DNA of 64,000 bases. It comes from Sisyra terminalis. Its lineage: Eukaryota > Arthropoda > Insecta > Neuroptera > Sisyridae. Shown one piece after another: positions 35,376-49,918 of the stretch. Below the pieces are notes generated by a model. That model did no database searches. It was given only the letters and a program-made list of their open reading frames with translations, and was not told the DNA's origin. Every line of letters begins with the position of its first letter. Position 1 is the first letter of the stretch. The translations under genes and the position numbers were made by a program. The DNA lies in the NCBI GenBank assembly GCA_958496175.1, contig OY292277.1, forward strand, positions 38,885,050-38,949,049, in the 5' to 3' direction.

Positions 35376-38300
35376 GATGTTTGGATTTAGAAGAGGAAAA
35401 GGAAATAATTCTATATTTTGAAATATTTTAGGGACAATAATTCAAATCATATATATAGTACAGAGAACTTTGTAGCAAAAGGTTTTTATAAAAAAATCAT
35501 GAATCATATTTAAATTAGGTAAAGTTTAGTACAGATTCTCTTTACTAATAATTTTTGTTCACACTTTCATTTATTTCCAAACACATCATAAATTGATGTT
35601 CAATTGCCTATAATTATGAAAGAGCTTAAAGAGTAAACGCTGTAAAGTTTTCCGACAAACTATTTAGTAAGAGAGATGACGAAAGAAGAATAAGATAAGA
35701 GTGTCACTTATCGGCATTGTACCATTTATATTAAAAGTACATGGAATGATAAAAGAAGGATAGAGCGTAACAAGGATAAAAGTATGATAAGGTAAAACTT
35801 TTAGAGAAAGAAAGAATACGTGGAAAATTATTAATAGAAGTAGAGAGGGGCTTTAGGGAATCAATTTTGTTGGATAAAAGTTAACTTGGAAATTACCAAT
35901 GTAATGAGATATCCTGTGGACAATGTAGCTTGTGTATAATAGATCTGTAGATATAATATTACTTTTGATATTAATTCAGTGATTTCAAACGTATGGATTG
36001 CGCCACTCTTATGGGGTTTATAAGTTTGAAAAAATAATATACTTAAAACCTTCTAATCAAATTTTAACCATACCTGGAATGCTTAAAAACCAACGAAATG
36101 AATATTATATCATATATAATTGTTATTAAAAACAAAACGTGTATTTCATCTCCTTAAAAAATAGTAAAACTAATATTTTAAGTTAAAAATAGTTCTTGTT
36201 ATTGTTGCAATTGTATCTAAATTTTAAATATAATAATTCAAGAAGTTTACGGAAAGTAGGAGTGAGAGAATATGGAATTGTTCTAGGTAGCTATAAATTT
36301 AACAAATTAAATCTCCAGAGTACTGAAAACCACCTTTTGAAAACTTCTGTTTGTAACGCGATGAGCTATTGAAGGCCTTTATATTTCACAAGATCAAATT
36401 TATAAGATAACCGAAGTAATTTACAAGATTAGTGAGCAAACAAAATGTATATGGTTTATGGCTTTCGGTTATTAAATGTATTCTGATGGTACTAGCAGTT
36501 AAGCAGATAAGTGCTTAGGCCGGATCGGGTAACTGTGCCTAAGCTCTAAATTAGAGTTTAAATCGATACTCAGTTTAAATATTATATTATATACATCATA
36601 AAATTTCAAAAAAATGAAAGTTAAGAATTAGAACCACATTATAGTTTAAAATTTTGTTTGTTGGGAGAAAATAATCATGATTGATGAAAAAGTGGGTTTG
36701 AGCTTCCTGTTGATGATTTCCTAATCATGAACTTTAATGATTGAAACTTGACATCCATAGATTAAAGCACCCAAGAAGGGACAATAATTTTATTATATGC
36801 AAAGTAATCTCTAAAATTAAATCAAAGAACTGTGAACAAAATATATAGCTTATCAATAAGAAATTGTTTATTCTTCATAATGTTTATTATTAAGAATTAA
36901 TTATTATTGCTGAAACTCAGTTAACTTTAATCATTGGCGTTATATCATCATCGCAGAAATTGCAGAGTATTAATAAAATTTTCTTTATTGCATACTTACG
37001 CACAATATATGAGTTAAAGCTTCTTATTTTTAATATTTGAGAAAAACATGAATATTGAGTTCTACCCTTAAATTTTAAATAATGACCCTAATAACTATCA
37101 ATGATTAAGTATATTTAATTTCTTGAAATCATCTATATTTAAATATATAAATTTTTCTGGGCGTGTGCTTTTCATTGCACTTTTCCAAAGTCATCCAAAG
37201 CCACTGGACAGATTTTGATAAAATTTTTGGTGTGTATTTTTTAGTAGGTGCGTTGATGGTTTACATTTATAATTGGTTCTGTAGATGATACTACGGTAGA
37301 GTTTCAGGATTTTTTAATACTTTGGTATTTATTAAATTTGAAGGTATCTTCATACTGGTACGGTGCATACAATAAAAGAAAATCATTATCATTTGCAATA
37401 TTTTTCGTTCTGCTATTTGAGGATATGTGAGCGAAATTGAGGTAGAGTTTCTGGAATAAATTAGTTTATAGTTTTATATATTTTTTCTTCGTTTAAAGCG
37501 TAAAAAATGTAAAGAGTAATGACGAGAAAAAATATTTATAAAATAAAAAACTGTATTTGGTAACTTAAATAAGCAAATCAAAATCATCAAATCTACTATG
37601 AGTATCAGGTAACAAATTCATATATTGGAACTAGAGGACCAACAATTAAACAAACTAAAAACATGCTTCAGCTTTCATTCGATGGCTTAAAATCTAAAAA
37701 AATATTAATATATATGCAAAAAGAAATGCATATCAATAAAATAGAAACTAATTCTTCTAACGACTTATAGTATATAATGCAACACATCTTACGATGACTA
37801 CAAATCTATGGTTCATTTCGAATTATAGTTAAGAAAGGAAAAAAATATAAGTCGAATAAGATCGGGATATTGCAGTTACACAAATGGAAAATAAGAAATA
37901 CGCCCTTGTGCTAATGCAAAAAGGCGGACCACCTTAATCATGAGCTGGAACGTTAAAAAGCAAAGAAAAAACAAATACTATTTTAAGAAATACAGAAGAA
38001 ATAAAAGTAAAAAAAAAATCAAAAGTAAAAATGGGCTAGCAAATATCTATAACTATCTATCTATATCTATAACTCATGAATAAAAGATTTAATGAATATT
38101 TGTTCCCGTATGTGTATTAATATGTTTATAAAGACATGAACCCAAATATGGTATATTAAAATAACGTATGTTTATAAAGAAACCACTTCAGTTGTAACTA
38201 AGTGTAAGTTTGTCTTCACTAATATCCGTATTAGTTATTTAAAATACGGTTTTATTATTGAATCTATGATTCAATTTTCACAAATTGAGGTATGAAGTTT

Positions 38301-38407
38301 ACTTGATCCCCTAGTACAAAAATTATTGGATGGAATTATTGTTTAACATGTACTATACATCAAAAAAGCTTTGAATAATATTTCAATAGTATTTGTCATC
38401 CCCTAAA
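35376..38407. other. AT-rich sequence, no gene found
   Basis: No splice-bounded coding block, tRNA or recognisable repeat was found. The sequence is rich in A and T runs. It may be the upstream semaphorin intron or intergenic DNA. Confidence 0.4.
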
Positions 38408-38538
38408 AATTATTAAAATTTTCAACTACTCTAAGTTCAGTAAAATTCGTAAGTCAAGGAATATTGAGAAATGGCTCGTCACAAAAGTAAACCAAGTATT
38501 TATCGATTTAGGAGCAACCGTCATAAACACTGTTAGGC
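38408..38538 (-). repeat. tRNA-derived SINE, strongly diverged
   Basis: Minus-strand sequence preserves the family layout (TCTAAATC-type head, TTCCTTGACTTACGAATTTT, then ACTTAGAGTAGTTGAAAATT) but with many changes. It aligns with the copies at 16887 and 49783 over the central AAGTCAAGGAATATTGAGAA block. Confidence 0.5.
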
Positions 38539-39059
38539 TATGAATGAAATTTTTTCAATAAGCCTAATAAACATCAAGTTATTTATTTTAAAAAATACTA
38601 CACATAAAAATCTAAAAAGTCACAATTAATTATGTGTTTTATTCTAACTGATAATGGGGGGAGCATAGTGGTAAAGTTTTGTACATTGTTGGTCTACAAG
38701 CTAAATAGAACAGAGCTGGACGTAGATGGATGTGGCACATTGGAATAATGAAATATTATTTATAGGTACTTAATACCAATAATTATCTCTACTGTGGTAA
38801 ATATTATGGCATTTTTTTTTGTAACTGAGATAAACTTTTTCGTATCAATTAAGTCTTAAAACGTAATCTTCTCCTAACAAAAATACTTTTAAAACAAGTT
38901 AAAAACTGAAAAAAAAGTAAATTTTTAGTAAAAAAGTAGATTATTTATTCAGAAAACCCTAAAAGTTTGTTTTTTAAAAAGCTTTAATAGTAAGAAATAT
39001 ATGTTAAAATGGCAACACACTATTCAATACGATCCACTAACAAAAATGGAAAAAAATAA

Positions 39060-39420
39060 AGTTTTTTATAAGGTCATATATTTGCCTAGACCCCTAAAGC
39101 TTCGTATGCAAAAGTTGAGGTTCTATATAAATTTTCTACATTATTTTAGGGCTGTGAGAGTTGGACGCTTGATTCAATCACGGAAAGAAAAATCGATACT
39201 TTTGATATAAGGTATTTGTACCGACATATGTTACGCGAAAATATATAAGACTAAGACTCATCTTAAAGGGAAAGATTCGTAGCAAAAAATCAGTGGAAGA
39301 GAGACGAAATTCGTTGCTTTAATATTTAAGTAGCTGGTATAGTTTTTTGTCAATAGAAATCTTTAAACAAATATTTTTCAAAATTTTGTTCGTCAATTTT
39401 CGACATTGGAAGACGATCAA
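39060..39420 (+). pseudogene. LINE C-terminal fragment
   Basis: Plus-strand pieces in successive frames read KLRMQKLRFYINFLHYF, then GCESWTLDSITERKID with TFDIRYLYRHMLREN (39150-39244), then LKGKIRSKKSVERRRNSLL and a region ending NFRHWKTIK. The YGCE-[TS]-WTL...E-x-K-I-x-[AT]-FE-[MI] block and the GK-x-x-x-KRSVGRRR tail are typical of insect RTE/BovB-like LINE ORF2 ends. Two frameshifts and stops show decay. The 3' end, just after 39425, is a short GAAGAAGAA run. Confidence 0.6.
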
Positions 39421-42400
39421 ATAAGAAAAAGAAGAAGAATTTATTTATTTATAATGTCTCTGATCCCATTTTATTCAAAATGGATCATGAAATCTCATGT
39501 ATGTAATCAACTATGATAAATGATAGAGGGATATCGATAAACTTTTCAAGATTAGAATTATAAAGTTAGTAATCAGTTAATGAAACGTTATTGATTGAGA
39601 ATAATTGCTTACGTGTATTTTACTTCATCCCAATTGCAGAGTAATTTCTATCAATTAAGATAAAGATTATATTGATTTTTGTAAATGAAATTGTTTGAAT
39701 TATTAAATGAAGTATTTATGACTTATAGTGCACGCTATAAGTAAATGTGTAATTTTATATATTAAGAGAATGATTTTCAAATTTTTCTCTATAAAAATTT
39801 ATAAATTTAAGTTATACATTGATTTGAAGGAAAAAACAACATGATTATCCTGGAAAGTGTTGTTTTGTTCACGTCAATTTTAACAATACTCGTGTATATT
39901 GGTTTTTTTTCATAACCAATAACCCGATTTTTCAAAGTTATTTACAGAGGAAAATTTGTGTCAAAACTTTGATTCAAAAATTACAAATTAAAATAATTTT
40001 AAGAATAGACCATATGCGCATTTTTAATTTTTTCAATCGATATAGGACATTATTAATATGAAGGAAATCCAATTTTTAGTTTTAGTGATGAAAAACTTCT
40101 ATTTTTGACCGAAAAAAAGTTTTACTTTTAATGAGTAAATAAGAGTCCGAAAATGATAAGTGTTAGTGGGTCTTCTGTGATGTTACAGTATACAACAGTA
40201 TACGTGTTGAAACCGAGATATAAACAGATCATTGAGTAATTATCTAAGAAACAATAATAATTTACACACTTTTTAACATTTTTTCAAATTTTTCAACGAT
40301 ATTTTTTTGTATTTTTAAAAGATTATTTTATAAACTTTAGCAAGCATGGTTAAAAATTTACAGCTTCAGTATGTTTCAATATTATTTCAGAACATTTTTC
40401 AAACATTTAAATTTGTGGAACTAACTTCAAGTATTTTCTTCCAACTTCCTATGGAAACATGCTCAATAAATAATTACTCATCAATAATGAAGTTCCTAGA
40501 AGTCATTAGGGCAATCAATATCAAATAATGAATTGCAATTTTTCAAATACAATATTAATTAGGAATTAAAAATATACAAGATATGACTAGAAAAATAATT
40601 ATGATAAAGTAATGGCAAGCGAGCATGAAAATGAAATCAAGTACTAAAGGAAATAAAATATTGAAAATTACTTATAATATTTTTTATATCTTGTATACTT
40701 ATTGATACAAATGATATTTTCCGTTTTATATCATTTTTCATATTAACTTTAAGTGTATATTGTTTATTTGCTTCCTCTTCTATATTTTTTACTCCCAAAT
40801 AGGTAAAAGTTTTTAGCAAAAATACATCGGTTAAATTTCCCTAAGGTTCTCAGAAAAAATATGAAAATTCATTTTTCTTCCATTTTTGTTAACATCAAAA
40901 TCAAAATCGAGGTTAAATTTGACGACACCTTAAAACTTTTCCATAAGAAAGACAAATTATGATTGCGACTGTTATGATCAAAAAAAAAAACGTAAGAGGT
41001 ATACTTGCTTTATACTACGCCTATGAAGAAAGCTTGGATTGTTCAAGAAAAAAAAATTACTCTCATTTATCATTGTAAAAGCACTGAAGACGTGGTGCCA
41101 TAAGTTACAGTTTATTACTGACGCTTTACGTCGACTTACTTCACTATAACCTAATAATAATCATAAAGAAATAGAAAGAAAAAAATAATTTTCACTTTAA
41201 AAAAAAAATGTAGTTTATATGAAATGAGAGGATCGTGTAAATGTTAAATAGATTGGATTGCGATTTTTTTTTTAAGATTTAGCAAGAAGTGTTTGAGATT
41301 GTGCTTCGGATATTCCGTACGATAGGGTCGTTCTAAGGATGTTCTTCAACTCGCTATTAAGGGATACTTGTTACGATGTTTTTGGTTGGTAAAGTCCCTC
41401 ATCTCATTTTGTTCCATAAAACATTTCCTCAGTAAAAACGGTTGATGTTGTACGATCTACGACAACGACGGCAAATGTCTCATTAGCGATCTCTCGTTAA
41501 CACGCTTCTAATTGTTTGTTACACCACGATGATGATAACAAAGGTGGCGCGTTGTAACCACCCCTTATCAACCCCCATAACCCTCATAATTTCCACTATC
41601 TTACCGTTTTTACAACACAACAACCATCACTATGCAAAGCAAGGAAAATAAAAAAAAATAAAACCTCTTTTTTCCAACACGTGTTTTACTTTTAAATTCC
41701 CCATCCTTCCCCCCCATTCTTGTTTCATTGAATTCCCATTATTGAATTATTGAACAAACTTTTGCTCGGTCGCTTTAATTTACACATTGGTTTGTAATAT
41801 AAAGAGAAATAAAAAGTGGGGAATTCTGATGAAGGAATGCAAGCGGAAGTTTGTGGGCAAATGCGTTTTATCAATCAGGCGAATTGACGATTTTTCAATT
41901 TGGGTTGTAGAGAAATGTAATTGAAATTGTAGGAAATTTTAATAAAAGATATTTTATTGATAAAACTTTTCGTGTAAAACGGTTCATTTGAAGGGGATTG
42001 AATAAGTTTCGAAAATTATCATCACTCCGCCTCGGGGGCAATTTATGTTATTATAATAAAAAAGGGATTTTTTCGTGGGAGGAAGAGGCGAGATTGAATT
42101 TTCATCTTTTGTACAGTTTTGTTCGCAAGTCAAGTGAAAAATGTTTTGCCTCGTCTTTGTGAGACCAAAGTTCAAATAAACCATGTTTTAAATTGCTTTT
42201 TTTTCTTTAATTCTTTAAAACCAGAATTTGAACATGATTTTTTTTATTTAATGCCGTTAAAGGTAAATTGAAACTTTTATTCAAAGTGTATTGGTTTTCC
42301 TGTTTGAGTTCTACAGGTTGAATGAATAAACTTACTTAAATTAATAAAATAGCCGTTGGTATATTTTTGGTATAAGTTGTTTCTCAATAAAATTAACTTA

Positions 42401-43015
42401 CTTCTCTTTCATTACTTCTATTGATGGCTTTATGTTGAGAATAAGCTTAGATTTTGATTAAACCTGATAATTTTGCTTAACATGCCAAAAATACTAAAGA
42501 AACTTTTCAATTTTGATAAAATTAACAGTAACAAAACGCACAACATATATAACGAAACAATTTTTTAAAACTACAACCGAATTTAAACTTTCGTTTTACG
42601 GTGTTCAGATCTTAGAAGCTTTTTGGTTTAACATAAACATGGGTTTCCAAAAACCACATAAAATACTAGGAATACAATTGAGTCATGGTTGGATAGTGGT
42701 AAATGTTAGGCAATGATTTGTGCCACTCTTTTGTTAGCTAGAATTTATAAAGTTCTACTATGAACGCTTAGTGGGCAGCTATGGGAAATTGTTAACAACT
42801 TCAAAGCAGAGAAAATTCAACGGTTTCGCTCAAATCCATGAGCTTTGTTGAGCTTTTTCATCTTTTCTATCTATTGGATGATCGCCTGCGTTTTCTTTTT
42901 GGTAATGCCTGTACCATTAGATTTTTCATGGCATCATGGTGCATGTTACGTTCTGAAAACCTGATGATTTATCCATACTTTAGTAAAGAGAGTCTCTAGA
43001 TTGCCTTGATTTTCC
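39421..43015. other. AT-rich sequence, no gene found
   Basis: A less AT-rich block at 41300-41640 (GTTAACACGCTTC, GGTGGCGCGTTGTAACCACC) might be a regulatory element. Nothing coding was recognised on either strand. Confidence 0.4.
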
Positions 43016-43310
43016 TTAAGATAGAAGTGTATGATTTTCTGGCCGTCCATAGTATCCACAGTATTCTCCTATAAGATCTACTTGATTTAATGTTGTATAC
43101 ATCGGTACTCTTATGGCCGGTTCTGGACCCATAAATAGCATTCTTAAACCTACTCTTGCAAGTCTGTCTGCCCTCTTATTACCTTTAATACCAGAATGCC
43201 TCGGAATCCAATCAAGTATTACTTTGTTGGATATTACCAACTGGATAAAGAATTTTCTGCATTCCAGACCAGCTTTGAGTTCGTCTGGTAAAATTTGATC
43301 GCTTTAGTAG
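43016..43310 (-). pseudogene. Non-LTR retrotransposon RNase H fragment
   Basis: The minus-strand frame reads LPDELKAGLECRKFFIQLVI, then SNKVILDWIPRHSGIKGNKR, ADRLARVG and MGPEPAIRVP. This is a good match to LINE RNase H (VWVPGHSGI-x-GNE-x-ADELAR-x-G...GPEP). Gly of GHSG is changed to Arg. Frames upstream and downstream decay quickly, so it is a relic of a Jockey- or I-type LINE, like that at 24330 but better preserved. Confidence 0.8.
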
Positions 43311-43825
43311 CCTATTTTTTTCAGCTGATTTTGATGATCGTTATCGCGATCATTGCTCTTAATTATAAGCCTTATTTATGTTTATTTATAGACCAAAATT
43401 TTCGCGACTTTAAGTCTTAGAATAAGGACCAGCAATTGTCTCTCACTGTTCTTCATTAAGGTAGTATCGTATACGAATCACAAGATGGAAAATCGTTAAA
43501 ATTTACAATGCCGAATTGTAAATCACCACCCATTATATATGTAAAAACCTTAATTAGGCCAATCATAAGCAAAATAACCAGATTCATTTAAAATGTTTGA
43601 CCAAGGTAGATACTAAACTGATTTTCAACCAATCCATTTCCTGGATCTTTTTATAATACAAAGAAGCATAAAAACTGAACTGAATCTTATTTCTAGAAGT
43701 TCGATTGAGTTCTATAGGAATCTAAGCACAATTTTGGGTACCTGCATCTTAGAGAGATACAATTCTTTCTACTTGCAAACCAATCATATAAGCTTATTGT
43801 TGGAATAAAAATACATTTTTTTTTG

Positions 43826-44001
43826 AAATAAGAAGACAATTCAGGGTCTTTAAGATCGTTTTTTTTATTATTTAATATTTCTATTATTTAATTAGCTACG
43901 TTTCGTTACGTATCGTAACTTCATCAGGCTTCTTGATTCACAAAAATAAAATATTTTCAATTTTTTAAAATTGAATTAATATGTGAATTGTCTTCTTATT
44001 T
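43826..44001. mobile_element. Short inverted-end element with hammerhead-like core
   Basis: The ends AAATAAGAAGACAATTCA (43826) and TGAATTGTCTTCTTATTT (43984-44001) are perfect 18-bp inverted repeats. The 176-bp element contains, on the minus strand, a complete hammerhead-like core at 43896-43927. It is non-coding. Size and layout resemble small non-autonomous hammerhead-bearing retroelements. Confidence 0.75.
43896..43927 (-). ncRNA. Hammerhead-ribozyme-like core motif, best copy
   Basis: Read on the minus strand: CTGATGA, then AGTTACGATACGTAAC, in which GTTACG and CGTAAC form a perfect 6-bp stem II with a 4-nt loop, then GAAACGTAGCT. Both core blocks are intact. Stem III (ACGT) lacks its own loop and could form only between two copies, as proposed for minimal hammerheads in Penelope-like elements. 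Activity is inferred. Confidence 0.6.
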
Positions 44002-47000
44002 AAAAAAAAATAAAAGGTGAGATCTGAATTTTATCATCTATTATGAAAATATAACAGTTAAAAAACACCTACAGAGAAGGAAGTATGTAAGTGTATACTT
44101 AATGATTATGCCAGTACAATTGGGGCTAGTATTTTTTTTATAGATTATATAAAAATTGATTATAATTTTATGCCCATGTACGCACAATTTAATAATGAAG
44201 ATATATTTGTTATTAAAATTATATAAAATTTAAAGTTATTTTTAAATTTTTTACTACAGATTATTAAATACTAACCAACATTCAACTATAAATGTTACAT
44301 CGTTATTTCAAGCAATGTTATTAGGAACTTTACGTTTACTCCTGTAATTTGCTTTAAGGTTTTTATTTATGAAAGAAAACTGTTAAAAGAGCATTTCGAA
44401 AAATTAATTAAAGTCAATAAATCATAGGGTTCAATTAATTTATGTTAATTGACCTTAAATAGTTTCTTCCACTTTCATCATTGAACAGATATACCATTAG
44501 CTGTGAAAGTGGGTGTTCTTTTAAATGAGGTTTTTTCCGAATTAATTGAACAACTTAAGGGTGATTTAGATGCAATACAGAAAGTATTTTTGATTCGATA
44601 CGTACAAACCTCGATGGTTCACCGAAATCGTTAGGGGTGAGAAAAAGCGACGCGTGAAAAGACGACAATTTATAGGTTACTTTAATGTCTGGAAAGAAAG
44701 CGGTTGGCCGACTTATATGAGTTTGTAAACACTCTGGAATGGGCGATTACTGAAAGATGAAATGAGGTTGAAGCGAAGGGGTGGAAGGAAAAACCTCTTT
44801 TTCAAAATGACGCACACATATACATACCCAGTATACGAGCACACCTAACGGCGACGGGTGCAAAGTATAAGGAGAGACATTCATTAAATAAGTTTGTTAA
44901 ATTAAAATTCTTTAGTTTTATCGTCGACGTAAATTTGAAATAAAAGAAGAGTAAAATGAAAGGTGTTTTTTTTTCGCTTCACAATTTTCCGCCGCTTCGT
45001 AGCGATTTGAATTTTTTCCATTCTATTCGGTTTTTTATTCGTTTATAGGGGGTGTATTGTCAGCGTCTACGATTTTTCATTTTAAAACGTTTTAAATACG
45101 AGAGAGATATTTAGAAGTTGAGTTTTACGAGGAAATATTTTTAAGAAAATTCCTTCCTCGCCCTTTCGTTTATATTTTATTTTATTTTTTTGTTTTGAAT
45201 GGCAGATAATAGGGGCACCCCATACAGAGCAACATTAATAAGCACGCAACGTTAATTTCCCGCTTTCTGAACTTTATAATTTTTGCTATAGGTATGGCAA
45301 ACATTGCTACAACATCGGTTACAATCCGATAATAAGAAAGTCATCTAGTTCTAGTTTAGGTTCGTGTTTCAGGTCACATGAACAATGACTTTTTGCAGAA
45401 ATTTTACTCAGAAGTAATTAAGGAAAAAAAGACGGGAAATATACGGATTATATGCAGAGGAATGAGATCGGACGGGCTGAAAAACTTTGACAAATATATT
45501 CCTAAAAGAAAAGTAACATTGTAATTTGTTGCGGTTTCTATTAATTTTTCTATGCTTTTTTTTCTGAAATTTCGCAAACCTGAACGTTTTGCATGTCATG
45601 GTTTAAAAAAAAACAATTTCTTTTAAAGTAGAAAAAGTGGTACAGAAAACTTTACGTCTTACTGGTAAAACACAAACTAATTTCTAATTGCTTAGCACGA
45701 GAGCTGACGTGTCGAAATTTTTGTCTTTAAGAAAAATAGTTTCAAGAAAAAGTTATAATTTGTTTTCGTACAATTGGCAAAAGAATATTATTTTTATCAG
45801 AACTAGTATATATTTTGATTATGCGAAACCCCGAAAACCCGAAGAGGGACAGTATATCAGATATGTGTCAATATCTAGACAGCTCTGGACATCAATACTT
45901 TTGGACACAATGCTGTTCAAAAATTGTATCTTTTTGTACCAAACTATTACTTTAAATTCGATGGACTATCCCAAATTGTCCTGAGTACATGTTAGGAGGG
46001 CTTATTTTGTTAAAGAACATTCAAAAACAAGATCTTTTCAGTTAACTTTAATTAGCAATTAAATCGAAGCCAATGAAATATAATTTGAATAAAATTATCT
46101 ATCAAATCAATTTGGTTATCTATGATTATGTATTGCGAACCTTATTTCATTAAATTCTTTTTAATTAAATTAATTAAATTTTAAAATTAATAACGTAACG
46201 TAGGAAATAACCTTCAAGGGCTACAACCTAGAAGATATCGCTAAAAATTAATGTTACTTAGTTTGTTTTTGACCAAAAATTATTTTTTGACCTAGGAGTC
46301 CTTCTAAAAATATATCCAGTGAGTTTTGGATCTTTTTGTATTATTCAAAAACTTAAAAAAGGTTTACATTAAAGGTGTAGATAAGTAGGATGGTTTTGGA
46401 GTGCCATGGCTGAATACCTTTTTCGTACCATGAATGTTATAAATTAGTTTGTTTTTGATTATATAGAGTAGTACTCTAACTACTTAGATATTCCTATACT
46501 ATGTGGTTGTTTCAATTGAAAAGTGTAATGAATAAATAAAATGAGCGAAAATTGTTTTCAAATTAAAACATTAATCAACTAAGTTGAAGTGAAAAAGCTA
46601 CCCTATGAGTCACTTTTGTAACTATTTTTAACATGTTACCTTCGTTATCTTCTTTGACTATATAATAAGTTTGACTTGTTATCGTTAAAAGCTTCAAAAT
46701 CTGTTTTAATCTTTTACTTTTTCAATACAATTAAGTTCCAAACACTCAAATTACTCTTTCTACTTTAGTACCCATTTTAGTTTTGATTAATTTTTTCGAC
46801 GAGGCCATTTTGTCTAGACAAAAAAGGAACGATTAGAACGCTTTTCAGGTTTTTTTCGACAAGAAAACCCAATTTGTCGTATCGTTGCGATGTTTATTTT
46901 TGAATAATCAATTATTAAATAGCTTGAAAGCACGTAAATTCGTTACATTTTCATTAATTGCCTACATTATAACATTTATAATTAACTTAATCGTACCAAT

Positions 47001-49782
47001 GTGCCTCGTAAAGCAATTCGGACCAATTATGAACTAGTCGTAATGGCGGTGATTAAAAACAATTAACGAAATGTTAAACATATTTTTGTCCTGTTTAGAA
47101 AAATGGGCCCCATTCCATTAGGGGTTTCATTACAGACACAACATGTTTAGTTTGTAAGTGTTTATTAAATTTTATTGGTCTAGGATGTAATTTGATTGGG
47201 CCGGGACGGCCATTTTCAAACATAGTTCATTTGTTTTCTAGAAAACATAACAACACGCTAGTAATTAGATGCAATTAAGAATTGAAACGCAAATCGATTT
47301 GTTTTAATTAAAACAAAGGAAATATAGAAAGGCAGGTTTGAATTTAATTTGAAAATGAAAATTAAAATTTAAAATGCATAAAAAAGAAAACGTGGCTGCT
47401 AAATCGGAAACTAGAAACTAGATTAAAAAACAAATGAAAATAATAAATGAAAAACTACCACATGCATACACAAACACACATACCGATCCCGAAAATTTCC
47501 CGTTCTTCCTGAATATGTATGTTTTTATATATAGCGCTTGTGTACCCGGAAAAATAACATTTTCAGCATTATTATAGGATTATTACACTGACTGGTCATC
47601 ATTTGATAAATTAACCCGAGCCACCCATCCTGTTTCGCGTCTATATTCTGATTATTATAGGCACCCAGGCGCTTCATCCCCCTGGAAACCTCAACGTCGT
47701 TGTTTTTTTTACTTTTTTTTTTTTTTTTTGGAAACGTTTGCAAAAAACACAACAAAAACGTACAAACTAACTTTTTAAAATTAATTTTTTTACGACTCAA
47801 CAGTAGAGATTGGTTTAGATTTGAAAATGGAAAATTAGTGTTTGTTTTGAATTTTTTACTCATAAATTTAATTTTATTTCGTCTACATCTGTATTCGGTG
47901 GATATGTACATATGTATAGATATATAGATATATATGTATAGATATATATATTTTTGTATTTTGTCAATTTATTTATTGATCCTTTCTCGTTTTCACAATT
48001 GCCTGCCTCCACATGCCTACCACATTACCCATTCTCTCGTTAATCATTAAATCTAATTTATTTTCGTACGTGCCAATTTGGTTTTAAATTAATTCGATTA
48101 AATTATATTTGTTCTGAACGTGGGACTATAAATCTCGGCCACTCACTATTAAATATCGGTCCTGAATGGGAAGTTGTGGCCTGGAATAGTCGCGGAATAG
48201 TTCAGAGACAGGTGAGCTAATGACAGAACGGTCGCGTTTTCCGAGGGGGATGAAAGGAAGGCAATAATATTGCCAATAATCTATTTTATAGCTCGGGCAA
48301 AATAATTAATCTATAGCAATTTTCAATAAGGACGTGCCAATTTAGAATTTAAATTACATAGCCAGCAAGAGTTATTAAAGTCTTGAGTTTTTCATTAACG
48401 TAATATTTCTCTTAATACTTTTCTTTTAATATAAGATGGATTTTAAAACCTTGATAAAAATTAAAAAAATATATTAACGTCCTACAATATATGAAAATCC
48501 CTCTACTTAATATATGTTTCTAAAAAATATATTGCAAATGTCTTTGAATTTTTTTCCCAAATTCATAATTTTTTGTGATCAAATTAAAACAATAAAATAT
48601 CATTTGTGCTTAAAAATACTATCAGAAAGTATAAATGGAAACCCTTCTTAAAAAATTAGCAACTACTTAGACTTCCTAATATGTCTATATAATTTAAAAT
48701 CTTTCTGTTTAATATTAGGTAGGTATCATGAAAATAAATTTATAATGACTCTTTTAATTCTGCTTTTATAAATGACGAATATTTTTTGTTCTACAACAGT
48801 TATTTTTACAAAAGTTATACATTAATACTTGAATTGTTATTACCATATTCTGTTGAAGAAGATGAAGGCATAAGAGGGTGTTTAATAATAATCATGATTT
48901 AAAGGACTTTTAACATTCTATAAATAAGAACTAATAACAATACCTTATAATAGATTTTCATATTCTTTTTTTTTTTTTTGATAAAGTTTTATTTTATCAA
49001 TGTACCTATTATATATTTTATATTTTCCAATTATTGAGTCTTGCTAAAAATCACCTACTCAATTTTTACTGAGATGAAATATAAATTGATTGAAATTGGT
49101 GATATGGCCTTAGACTTCTAAGAGCTGAATCTTCTAAGAAACCTTAGACCAATACATAAATTAGCTTTTAGAATCAAATAATTAAAATAAAAGCAATGTA
49201 AATATTCTCGTTTTAGTTTTTCATATAATGCTAATTTGTTCTATTACTGTAAAGTAAAGGGTCTAGGGCTGTAAACATGGTGAAATAAATTTAAATGATA
49301 CCTTAAAAGAAACATATAAATGCAGCATTTATGCAAAATAACAGCTAAGTTTTTGTAAAAGCAACTAAATCAGTAAATATTAATTAAATAAACGAGGAAT
49401 AATCAAAAAGAAGAATTTTGTTGAAATTTAACCCATATTTTCTTTCCTGGTTTGACCACATTCTAGCAGTATTCCAGATTTCAAACACGGAATTTCAGTT
49501 TAAAAATCTTCTGTTGTTACATAATTTTGGTAACTTACATGCTCATTGAAATATGCCATCTGTTGAATATCCAAAGATTGATCTTGTTTTCTGACTTTGG
49601 AAAAAAAGCTTTTGTTAATTATATACCATTATAGAGTGTTTTATCATACAGTTTTCATTTAATAGTATGTCAATAAGAAAGGTTCCAGATTTCTTTGCAC
49701 TCTAAAACATTTAAGAATATCGGTTGGGGGATGATCCTTCTGTTTATATAAGGGCAAAATTATTATATTCTAATTAAACACT
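44002..49782. other. AT-rich sequence, no gene found
   Basis: Patches at 44600-45080, 46940-47240 and 47560-48280 are less AT-rich and might be regulatory, but none offers a recognisable protein with splice sites. A poly-T run lies at 47702-47729 and TATAGA-type repeats at 47908-47950. Confidence 0.4.
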
Positions 49783-49918
49783 ACATTAAGGTCTTTAGCG
49801 ATTCTGGGGTCAATAAAACTTCGTAATCGAGAAAAATCGAAATTTTGCTCAATACAGGGATTGAACACATTACCTACAAGTTTTGGAGTGGTCATCTTGG
49901 CTACTCGGCCAGCAGTAG
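49783..49918 (-). repeat. tRNA-derived SINE copy
   Basis: The minus strand shows a head with GGCCGAGTAGCCAAGATGAC and CACTCCAAAACTTG, a decayed B box, and the family body TTTCTCGATTACGAAGTTTT. It lacks the far tail seen at 57330. Confidence 0.7.

Noticed and set aside
36480..36570. Possible tRNA-like stretch (GTTAAGCAGATAAGTGCTTAGG)
   Set aside because: Could not be folded into a cloverleaf with A and B boxes or an anticodon arm.
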